Position numbers and translations under genes: made by a program. Of a stretch of DNA of 64,000 nucleotides, positions 1 to 7,057 are shown in pieces (the first letter of the stretch is position 1; the number at the start of each line of letters is the position of its first letter). The notes under the pieces were generated by a model. The model was not told the origin of the DNA, searched no databases, and saw only the letters and a list, made by a program, of their open reading frames with translations. Source of the stretch: Streptomyces sp. 840.1 (GTDB lineage Bacteria > Actinomycetota > Actinomycetes > Streptomycetales > Streptomycetaceae); NCBI RefSeq assembly GCF_003751445.1, contig NZ_RJUU01000001.1:687001-751000 (forward strand), written 5' to 3'.

Positions 1-753
1 CATGAAGCCGAGCATCAGGCTGGACGGGAAGGGCCAGGGCTGGCTGGCGACGTACTCCACCTCGCCCACCGTGATGCCGGCTTCCTCGAACACCTCGCGC
101 GCCACGGACTGCTCGATCGATTCGCCCGGCTCGACGAATCCGGCCAGGGTCGAGAAGCGGCCCTCGGGCCAGTGGACCTGGCGGCCCAGCAGGGCGCGGT
201 CCTGGTCGTCGGTGACGAGCATGATGACCGCGGGGTCGGTGCGGGGGTAGTGCTCCGCACCGCAGGCCTGGCAGCGGCGGATGTGTCCGGCCGCCGCGAT
301 GACCGTGCGTTCGCCGCAGCGGGAGCAGAAGCGGTGCAGCCGCTGCCAGTTCTCCAGCGCCACCGCGTGCACCATCAGACCGGCGTCGCGGGCGCCGAGG
401 AGCAGGCCCGCCTCGCGGAGCCCGGCGGGACGGGCCGACTGGTCCATGCGGCCGGGCAGCGAGTCCTTCTGGAGGGCGAAGTAGCTGACGCCGTCCTCGT
501 CGGTGCCGAGGAAGTAGCGGTGGGTCTCGGTGACGGGCGCCTCGAAAGCGGGGGTCATCACGAGTTCGGTGCCGTCGGCGGTGTCGTCGATCAGCACCTG
601 CCCGCCGGAGACGACGAAGACCCGGGTCGTCGGGTGACTCCATGCGGCGGCCAGCCAGGCCTCGTCGAGGCGGTGGTGCGCGGCGCGGTCGATGCCGCTG
701 GGCGCGGTCAGGCCGATGGGCCGGTCGGTGGTGGCGTTGTCGAAGGTGCTCAC
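1..753 (-). CDS. nudC: NADH pyrophosphatase NudC (partial, C-terminus off the window)
   Basis: Hydrolyses NAD(H) or NAD-capped RNA to NMN(H) plus AMP or 5'-monophosphate RNA. Reading leftwards from a GTG at 753, 251 codons stay open to the window edge. The order is an N-terminal domain, a zinc ribbon (CSRCGER then CQACG), and a full Nudix box beginning GFVEPGES and ending REVFEEAG. It is followed by SQPWPFPSS, the family's diagnostic SQPWPFPxS motif. Roughly the last 60 residues lie outside the window. It is the last gene seen of a minus-strand run adnB-peptidase-nudC, 44 bp after the peptidase stop. In M. tuberculosis nudC also lies near adnAB. Function is secure; whether NADH or capped RNA is the main substrate cannot be read from sequence. 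Confidence 0.93.
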   Translation of the reverse strand, partial: MSTFDNATTDRPIGLTAPSGIDRAAHHRLDEAWLAAAWSHPTTRVFVVSGGQVLIDDTADGTELVMTPAFEAPVTETHRYFLGTDEDGVSYFALQKDSLPGRMDQSARPAGLREAGLLLGARDAGLMVHAVALENWQRLHRFCSRCGERTVIAAAGHIRRCQACGAEHYPRTDPAVIMLVTDDQDRALLGRQVHWPEGRFSTLAGFVEPGESIEQSVAREVFEEAGITVGEVEYVASQPWPFPSSLMLGFM

Positions 754-797
754 AGGTGCTTCCTACTCCCCCGGGATGGATCGGGTGTTCAGAGGAT

Positions 798-2192
798 TCA
801 GCGGAGTGCGGCCGCCAGTTCGCTCCAGAGGTGGGCGGTGGTCTCCACGCCCTTGAGCAGCAGGTCGAGTTCGACCTTCTCGTTGGGGGCGTGCCAGCCG
901 TCGGACGGTACGGAGATGCCGAGGAAGAGGACGGGGGCGCCGAGCACGTCCTGCAGGTCGGCGGCGGGTCCCGAGCCTCCTTCGCGGGTGAAGAGGATCT
1001 TCTTGCCGAAGGCCCGTCCCATGGCGCGGGCGACGGCCTGGAGGGCGGGGTGGTCCAGCGGGGTGAGGCAGGGGCGGGTGGCGGGGAGGAAGGTGATCCG
1101 GTGGCCGATCCCGGCCGGGATGCGGGCCTCGGCCCAGGCCCGTACGGCGTCCTGGACGCGGTCCGGGTCCTGCCCCGCGACCAGGCGGAAGCTGATCTTG
1201 GCCAGGGCGGAGGACGGGATGATCGTCTTGCTTCCGGCGCCCTGGTAGCCGCCGCCGATGCCGTTGACCTCGGCGGTGGGGCGGGCCCAGATGCGCTCCA
1301 GGGTGGAGTAGCCGGCTTCTCCGGAGGCGGCCTGCGACCTGGCGGTGCGCAGCCAGGTGGCCTCGTCGAAGGGCAGTGCGGCGAAGAGCTCGCGTTCGGT
1401 CGTGGTCAGTTCGGCCACGCCGTCGTAGAAGCCGGGGACCGCGACCCGGCCGTCCTGGTCGTGGAGCGCCGCGACGAGCCGGGCGATCTCGGTCGCCGGG
1501 TTGGGGACCGCGCCGCCGAACGAGCCGGAGTGGATGTCCTGCCCGGGGCCGCGCAGCTCGATCTCGCACTCGGCCAGGCCGCGCATGCCCGTGCAGACGG
1601 TCGGGGTGGTCTCGTCCCACATGCCGGTGTCGGAGACGATCACGGCGTCCGCGGTGAGCCGGTCCGACCGCTGCTCGACCAGGGCGCGGAAGTGCGGGGA
1701 GCCCGACTCCTCCTCGCCCTCGACGAGGAGCTTGAGGTGCACGGCGGGGCTGGTGCGGCCGGTGGTGGCGAGGTGGGCCCGGACGCCGAGGGTATGGAAG
1801 AACACCTGTCCCTTGTCGTCGGCCGCGCCGCGCCCGTACATCCTGCCGTCCCGGATGACCGGCTCGAACGGCTCGGTGTCCCAGCCGTCCTCGCGGGCGG
1901 CGGGCTGCACGTCGTGGTGTCCGTACACCAGGACGGTCGGGGCGTCCGGATCCTCGGACGGCCACTCGGCGAAGACGGCGGGCGCACCGTCCGTCTCCCA
2001 GACCTCGGTGACCGGGAAGCCGGTCTCCTTCAGCTTGGCGGACAGCCACTCGGCGCTGCGCGTCACGTCCCCGTCGTGCTCCGGCTGCGCGGATACGGAC
2101 GGGATGCGCAGCCACTCCGCGAGGTCGTCGAGGAAGGCGGCGCGGTGCTGCTCGGTGTACGTACGGACGGCGCTGTCCGGGGTGTCGCTCAT
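798..2192 (-). CDS. M20-family dipeptidase/metallopeptidase
   Basis: A 464-residue cytosolic zinc peptidase of the M20 family, expected to cleave dipeptides or other small amide substrates using a two-metal centre. Metal-site landmarks are visible: GHHDVQ (His and the conserved Asp), GRGAADDKGQ (bridging Asp) and EGEEESGSP (catalytic Glu pair). A dimerisation (lid) domain lies in the middle, and a late His sits in the PSDGWHAPNE stretch. No signal peptide is present. The ATG at 2192 is 10 bp downstream of the adnB stop, so the two genes are probably co-transcribed, without an obvious functional tie to DNA repair. Length is typical of the dipeptidase subgroup. The exact substrate is unknown. 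Confidence 0.9.
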   Translation of the reverse strand: MSDTPDSAVRTYTEQHRAAFLDDLAEWLRIPSVSAQPEHDGDVTRSAEWLSAKLKETGFPVTEVWETDGAPAVFAEWPSEDPDAPTVLVYGHHDVQPAAREDGWDTEPFEPVIRDGRMYGRGAADDKGQVFFHTLGVRAHLATTGRTSPAVHLKLLVEGEEESGSPHFRALVEQRSDRLTADAVIVSDTGMWDETTPTVCTGMRGLAECEIELRGPGQDIHSGSFGGAVPNPATEIARLVAALHDQDGRVAVPGFYDGVAELTTTERELFAALPFDEATWLRTARSQAASGEAGYSTLERIWARPTAEVNGIGGGYQGAGSKTIIPSSALAKISFRLVAGQDPDRVQDAVRAWAEARIPAGIGHRITFLPATRPCLTPLDHPALQAVARAMGRAFGKKILFTREGGSGPAADLQDVLGAPVLFLGISVPSDGWHAPNEKVELDLLLKGVETTAHLWSELAAALR

Positions 2193-2202
2193 GACCTTCA
2201 GC

Positions 2203-5200
2203 TTATCCGGCCGCAGGAGGTGGCTCGTCCAGGAGGATGCGCTCCAGCTCCGGACGGCCCGGGAGGCGGGCCGGCCGGACGCTTTCGCCGGTGCGGACGA
2301 AGAGGAACGTGGCCGTCACGTCGGTGAGCGGCAGTCCGTGCAGTTCGGCCCAGGCGAGGCGGTAGACGGCGAGCTGGAGGGGGTCCGCGGTGTTGGTGCG
2401 GCTGGTCTTCCAGTCGACGATCTCGTACGTGTCCCCGGTCCGGTACACCGCGTCGATCCGGCCCCGGACGATCCGGCCGGCCAGCGTGATCTGGAACGGC
2501 GTCTCGACGCGGTACGGGGTGCGGCGGGCGTACGGGGTGCGCTCGAAGGCCTCCTTGAGCAGCGCGAAGTCCTGCTCGTCGGCGATCTCGGCCTCGTTCT
2601 CCTCGCCGCCGGGCAGCTCGTCGGGGCCGAGCATGGGCAGCGGCAGCTCCTCGAAGCGGGACTCGACCCAGGCGTGGAAGCGGGTGCCCCGGCGGGCGGC
2701 GGGCTGCGGGGGACGGGGCATGGGCCGGGCCAGCTCCTGGGCGAAGCCGTCCGGGTCGTCGGCCAGGCGCATCAGCTGGGTGGCGGAGAGCGAGGCGGGG
2801 ACGAGGACGTCGCGCACGGTGGCGCGGGCCCGGCGCAGCTCCCCGGCGAGGGCGTCGAGGTCGCGGTCCCAGGAGGCGAGGGTGCGGGCCTCCTCGGGGG
2901 TGAGGCGCGGGGGGCCCTGCTCGGGCAGCCGGGCCGCGGGGATGTGCGGGGCCGGGGCGTCGTGCGGGGCGGGGGAGCCGTGCGGGCCCGGGGGGTCGTG
3001 CGGGGCCGGGGTGTCGTGCGGGCCCGCGCCACCGTGCGGGGTGTCCTCGGGGGCCGGTACCTCGTCCAGGAAGGGGTCGTCCTCGGGGAACAGCTCCGCG
3101 TCGTCGAAGGGCGGCTCGTCGGGCGGTGGCCCGTCCGGCAGGAGCGCCGCCGCTCCATGGCCCACCGCCCCGTACCCCTCGGGCACCGGCCCCGCCCCGG
3201 CCAGTGCCGTCAGGTGGGCCAGCACCGTTTCGGCGGCAGCCCTGCGGCGGGCCAGCGCGGTGTCGTCCAGCGGCAGCGGCCAGGCGTGGTCGGCTGCGGA
3301 CTCGGCCAGGGCCGGGTTCTCCTCGTCCTCGGCCGGCTCGTCCGCCCACACCTCGATCTCGCCGTGACCGGCCGCGCAGTGCTCGTACAGCGCGTGCAGG
3401 AAGCCGGACGGGCCTCGGGTCTTCTTCTGGCTGGGCCCCCACCAGTGGCCGGAGCCGAGCAGCAGGGTGCGGGGCCGGGTGAAGGTGACGTATCCGAGGC
3501 GCAGCTCCTCGGTGTGCTGGTGCTCCTTCATCTCCTCCTTGAAGCCCTTGAGTCCCTTGGCGTCGAAGGAGTGGACGACGGGCAGGGTGGCCGTGTCGCC
3601 GCGCAGGGCGTGCGGGAGGACCTTGGACTGGGAGGTCCAGGCGTCGCGGGACTGGCCGCTGGGGAACTGGCCGGTGACCAGTCCCGGCACGGCCACGACG
3701 TCCCATTCCAGACCCTTGGACTTGTGGGCGGTGAGGACCTTGACGGTGTTCTCGCCGCCGGGCAGCGCGTTGTCCAGGCCCTTCTCGTACTGGGCGGCGG
3801 TGCGCAGGAAGCCGAGGAAGGCGAGGAGTGTGGCCTCTGCGTCGACGGCGGCGAAGCGGGCCGCGACGTCGAGGAAGTTGGCGAGGGTCTCGCGGCGGCG
3901 GGCCGCCAGGGCCTGCGGGGAGGCGGAGAGCTCGACCTCCAGTCCGGTGGTGCTCAGGACCCGGTGCAGTACGTCCATCAGGGGGTCGGAGAGCGAGCGG
4001 CGCAGTTCGCGCAGTTCGGTGGCGAGCCGGGCGAAGCGGATGCGGGCCTCGGTGGAGAACGGCAGCCGGTCGTCCTCGTCGCCGCCGGAGTCGAGGAAGG
4101 TGTCCAGGGCGTCGGCCAGGGAGATCACCTCGGCCGGGTCGATGCCCTCGACGGCCTCGGCGAGGCGGCGGTCGGGGTCGAAGTCCTCGTCGTCGCCGTG
4201 GGAGGCGCGGTGGACGAGGAGGCGGGCGCGGCGGCCGAGCAGCGCCAGGTCGCGGGGGCCGATCCGCCAGCGGGGGCCGGTGAGCAGCCGGACCAGGGAC
4301 GCGTTGGCCCCCGGGTCCTGGAGGACCTCGCAGACCGCGACGAGGTCGGCGACCTCGGGGAGGTGGAGCAGCCCCGAGAGGCCGACGACCTCGACCGGGA
4401 TGTCCCGGGCCACCAGGGCGGCCTGGATCTGCGGGAAGTCCCCGGCGGTTCGGCACAGGACGGCGATCTCGCCGGGTGCCTTGCCGGTCCGCACCAGGTG
4501 GGCGATCGAGTCCGCGAGCCAGTCGATCTCCTCGGTGTGGGTACGCAGCAGGGCGCAGCGGACGAGCCCGTCGCGCTCGGCGCCGGGTGCGGGGCGCAGC
4601 GCCTCGACGCCCTCGTGCATGGCGCGCAGCGGCTCGGCCAGGCCGTTGGCGAGGTGGAGGAGGCGGCCGCCGCTGCGGCGGTTCTCGCTGAGGGAGTAGC
4701 GGGTCGCGGGGGCGCCGTCGGCCTGCGGGAAGTGGCGGGGGAAGTCGTCGAGGTTGGCGACGGAGGCGCCGCGCCAGCCGTAGATGGCCTGGCAGGGGTC
4801 GCCGACCGCGGTGACCGCGTGCCCGGACGGGACGCCGTCGGGCCCGCTGCCGAAGAGGGCGGAGAGCAGGAGGCGCTGGGCGACGGAGGTGTCCTGGTAC
4901 TCGTCGAGCAGGACGACCCGGTACTCCTCGCGCAGGATCGCGCCGACCTCGGGGCGGGTGAGGGCGAGCTGCGCGGAGAGCGCGATCTGGTCACCGAAGT
5001 CGAGGAGGTCGCGGCTCCGTTTGGCCTCCCGGTAGCGCCGGGTCAGTGAGAGCAGTTCACGGCGGGCCTCGGCGGTCTCGGGGATCTTGCGCAGTTCGGC
5101 GTTGCTGAGCTTGGCGGTCTCCAGGGTGCGCAGCAGTCCGGTGTCGTACTCCGCGAGCTGTTCGGGGCGTACGAGGTGTTCGGCCAGCTCGGCGTCCAGC

Positions 5201-5715
5201 GCCAGCAGATCGCTGACCAGAGTGGGGAACGACCTGGTCAGGGCCGGGTAGGGGCCGGGGGCCTCGCGCAGTACGCGGGCGGCGAGCTGGAAGCGGGTGG
5301 CGTCCGCGAGGAGGCGGGTGGTGGGTTCGAGCCCTATCCGCAGCCCGTGCTCGGTGAGGAGCCGGCCGGCGAAGGCGTGGTAGGTGGAGATGCTGGGCTC
5401 GCCCGGCGGGTTGTCCGGGTCGATGGCCTCCGGGTCGGTGACACCGGCCGCGACCAGGGCCTTGCGGACGCGCTCCGCCAGCTCGCCGGCCGCCTTGTTG
5501 GTGAAGGTGAGGCCGAGGACCTGTTCGGGGGCGACCTGGCCCGTCCCGACGAGCCACACCACACGGGCCGCCATCACCGTGGTCTTCCCCGACCCGGCCC
5601 CGGCGACGATCACCTGCGGGGCGGGCGGCGCGGTGATGCACGCCGTCTGCTCCGGGGTGAAGGGGATCCCGAGGAGCTCCTTGAGCTGCTCGGGATCGGT
5701 GAGGTGTGAGGACAC
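2203..5715 (-). CDS. adnB: AdnB-type UvrD-like helicase with C-terminal PD-(D/E)XK nuclease
   Basis: Motor-nuclease subunit of the AdnAB complex, which resects double-strand breaks in actinobacteria. From the GTG at 5715 the protein has 1170 residues. Walker A is AGAGSGKTT (about residues 39-47), followed by MAARVVWL as in AdnB; Walker B is LLDEYQDTS. The C-terminal nuclease shows RGTRFHAWVE, GRIDAVYR and the (D/E)XK stretch IVDWKTSRT. The GTG has no Shine-Dalgarno at normal spacing; a -10-like TAGCCT ends 7 nt before it, suggesting a leaderless mRNA. Between motor and nuclease is an unusual proline/histidine-rich repeat of PHD-type units (about 2,935-3,050). The partner gene adnA lies about 1.3 kb upstream rather than adjacent. 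An in-frame extension to 5823 is possible but unsupported. Confidence 0.9.
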   Translation of the reverse strand: MSSHLTDPEQLKELLGIPFTPEQTACITAPPAPQVIVAGAGSGKTTVMAARVVWLVGTGQVAPEQVLGLTFTNKAAGELAERVRKALVAAGVTDPEAIDPDNPPGEPSISTYHAFAGRLLTEHGLRIGLEPTTRLLADATRFQLAARVLREAPGPYPALTRSFPTLVSDLLALDAELAEHLVRPEQLAEYDTGLLRTLETAKLSNAELRKIPETAEARRELLSLTRRYREAKRSRDLLDFGDQIALSAQLALTRPEVGAILREEYRVVLLDEYQDTSVAQRLLLSALFGSGPDGVPSGHAVTAVGDPCQAIYGWRGASVANLDDFPRHFPQADGAPATRYSLSENRRSGGRLLHLANGLAEPLRAMHEGVEALRPAPGAERDGLVRCALLRTHTEEIDWLADSIAHLVRTGKAPGEIAVLCRTAGDFPQIQAALVARDIPVEVVGLSGLLHLPEVADLVAVCEVLQDPGANASLVRLLTGPRWRIGPRDLALLGRRARLLVHRASHGDDEDFDPDRRLAEAVEGIDPAEVISLADALDTFLDSGGDEDDRLPFSTEARIRFARLATELRELRRSLSDPLMDVLHRVLSTTGLEVELSASPQALAARRRETLANFLDVAARFAAVDAEATLLAFLGFLRTAAQYEKGLDNALPGGENTVKVLTAHKSKGLEWDVVAVPGLVTGQFPSGQSRDAWTSQSKVLPHALRGDTATLPVVHSFDAKGLKGFKEEMKEHQHTEELRLGYVTFTRPRTLLLGSGHWWGPSQKKTRGPSGFLHALYEHCAAGHGEIEVWADEPAEDEENPALAESAADHAWPLPLDDTALARRRAAAETVLAHLTALAGAGPVPEGYGAVGHGAAALLPDGPPPDEPPFDDAELFPEDDPFLDEVPAPEDTPHGGAGPHDTPAPHDPPGPHGSPAPHDAPAPHIPAARLPEQGPPRLTPEEARTLASWDRDLDALAGELRRARATVRDVLVPASLSATQLMRLADDPDGFAQELARPMPRPPQPAARRGTRFHAWVESRFEELPLPMLGPDELPGGEENEAEIADEQDFALLKEAFERTPYARRTPYRVETPFQITLAGRIVRGRIDAVYRTGDTYEIVDWKTSRTNTADPLQLAVYRLAWAELHGLPLTDVTATFLFVRTGESVRPARLPGRPELERILLDEPPPAAG

Positions 5716-5722
5716 TCCACAG

Positions 5723-5728
5723 AGGCTA
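5723..5728 (-). promoter_or_regulatory. candidate -10 element for leaderless adnB
   Basis: TAGCCT on the minus strand fits TANNNT and ends 7 nt before the adnB GTG, the spacing expected if transcription starts at the start codon. No convincing -35 was found. Inference from spacing only. Confidence 0.35.
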
Positions 5729-5756
5729 ACCGGCCGCGCCGACAACCCACGAAGCC

Positions 5757-5770
5757 GTGAGCGGGCGCAC
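5757..5770 (+). repeat. 14-bp direct repeat, left copy
   Basis: GTGAGCGGGCGCAC occurs here and again at 7028-7041, so it flanks the methyltransferase gene. Its first 13 bases also recur at 5781-5793. The arrangement is compatible with an old insertion or a recombination event between adnA and adnB, but short GC-rich repeats can arise by chance. Confidence 0.6.
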
Positions 5771-5956
5771 ACCTGCTGCGGTGAGCGGGCGCAGACCGCC
5801 GGCCGTGGACGGAGGGGGCGCACGCCGGCAGGGGTCCGGACGGTCGCGGCGCGGCGCCCCGGCGGGGCAGCTGTTCTGCATGGTGCCGGGGTGCAGGGCG
5901 TGGCGGACCGTCTAGATTGACGCCTGTCGTATCAACAGCCATACGAGGACGGCCAG

Positions 5957-7018
5957 ATGAGCTCCGACACCCCAGCGTCCACATCCGCGTCCGCGTCCAC
6001 ATCCGCGTCAGCCTCGACGTCCGCGTCGGCCTCCACGTCCACATCCGGGCCCACGTCCCCGTCCCCGTCCCCGTCCCCGTCCCCGTCCCCGTCCCCGTCC
6101 GCGTCCGTCTCCGGCCGCGACGCCGCAGCCCTGGCCGGCACCGCCGGGCTCAGGCAGCGCATCGACACGACGAAGGCGCACCCGGCCCGGGTCTACGACG
6201 TCTTCCTCGGCGGCAAGGACAACTACCCGGCCGACCGCGAGGCGGCCGCCATGGCACTGAAGGCCAACCCGCGCGGGTACCTCACCGTGCGGCACAACCG
6301 GGACTTCATGCGGCGCGCGGTGACGCTCGCGGCCCAGAACGGCGCCCGGCAGTTCCTGGACGTCGGCACGGGGCTGCCGACGCAGCAGAACGTCCACCAG
6401 ATCGTGCAGGCCGTCGCACCCGACTCACGGGTCGTGTACGTGGACAACGACCCGGTCGTGCTCGTACACGCTCAGGCGCTGCTGACCAGCGGGCCGCAGG
6501 GGCGTACCGACTACATCGAGGCGGACCTGCGCGACCCCGCCAGGATCCTCGAAGCCGCTCGGCGCACGCTCGACTTCGACCGGCCGGTCACCCTGGTGCT
6601 CGCGGCCGTCCTCCACTTCATCGAGGACGAAGAGGCCTACCCCATCGTCAGGCAGCTCGTCGACGCGATCCCCTCGGGCAGCCACCTCGTGCTGAGCAAC
6701 GTCAGCTCGGACCTCAACCCCGAGCAGGTCGGCCAGGTGACGAAGGCCTTCAAGGAGCGCGGCTTCGCCATGGTCCGCCGCTCGCACGCCCAGGTGGAGC
6801 GTTTCGTGACCGACAACGGTCTGGAGCTGCTCGACCCCGGCGTCGTCCCCGTCCACCGCTGGCGCCCCGAGCAGGTCACCGATCTGCCCGAGGCCGCCGA
6901 CCCCGACCAGGAGTTCGTGGCGAGCCTGGACGCGCTGGACCGGACGCGCTACCAGGACATCAACGACGTCACCGACGCGGACGTCAGTGTGTACGGGGTG
7001 ATGGCCCGCAAACCGTGA
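5957..7018 (+). CDS. SAM-dependent methyltransferase, PF04672 (DUF574) family
   Basis: A 353-residue Rossmann-fold methyltransferase of the actinobacterial DUF574 family, large in Streptomyces and mostly of unknown substrate. Family landmarks are RVYDVFLGGKDNYPADR, the SAM-binding FLDVGTGLPTQ, VVYVDNDPVVL and VLAAVLHFI. The first 50 or so residues are low complexity: alternating Ser/Ala/Thr, then a Ser-Pro run encoded by a perfect hexanucleotide repeat, with no other domain. The ATG follows GAGGACGG. The gene sits alone, opposite in strand, between adnA and adnB, and ends in a hairpin shared with adnA. Flanking 14-bp direct repeats suggest it is a later arrival. No partner gene hints at a substrate. 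Confidence 0.85.
   Translation: MSSDTPASTSASASTSASASTSASASTSTSGPTSPSPSPSPSPSPSPSASVSGRDAAALAGTAGLRQRIDTTKAHPARVYDVFLGGKDNYPADREAAAMALKANPRGYLTVRHNRDFMRRAVTLAAQNGARQFLDVGTGLPTQQNVHQIVQAVAPDSRVVYVDNDPVVLVHAQALLTSGPQGRTDYIEADLRDPARILEAARRTLDFDRPVTLVLAAVLHFIEDEEAYPIVRQLVDAIPSGSHLVLSNVSSDLNPEQVGQVTKAFKERGFAMVRRSHAQVERFVTDNGLELLDPGVVPVHRWRPEQVTDLPEAADPDQEFVASLDALDRTRYQDINDVTDADVSVYGVMARKP
6055..6100 (+). repeat. in-frame GTCCCC hexanucleotide array
   Basis: Seven perfect GTCCCC units (6055-6096) followed by GTCC, inside the methyltransferase gene. Because the unit is 6 bp, slippage would lengthen or shorten the Ser-Pro tract without shifting frame. Confidence 0.85.
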
Positions 7019-7019
7019 C

Positions 7020-7057
7020 GTCCTGGAGTGAGCGGGCGCACCCGCTCACTCCAGGAC
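7020..7057. terminator. perfect 17-bp hairpin shared by convergent genes
   Basis: Arms 7020-7036 and 7041-7057 are perfectly complementary around a 4-nt loop (CGCA). It begins immediately after the methyltransferase stop and contains the last codons and the stop codon of adnA, so the two convergent genes share one structure. No U-tract follows, as is usual in Streptomyces. Confidence 0.75.
7028..7041 (+). repeat. 14-bp direct repeat, right copy
   Basis: GTGAGCGGGCGCAC, identical to 5757-5770, here within the convergent hairpin that carries the adnA stop codon. Confidence 0.6.

Noticed and set aside
1501..5049. A 1182-codon plus-strand open frame
   Set aside because: It lies antisense to adnB, is low in complexity and has no domain; high-GC DNA gives such frames by codon bias.
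6055..6100. Short tandem repeat as CRISPR
   Set aside because: Hexamer units without spacers, inside a gene, in frame.
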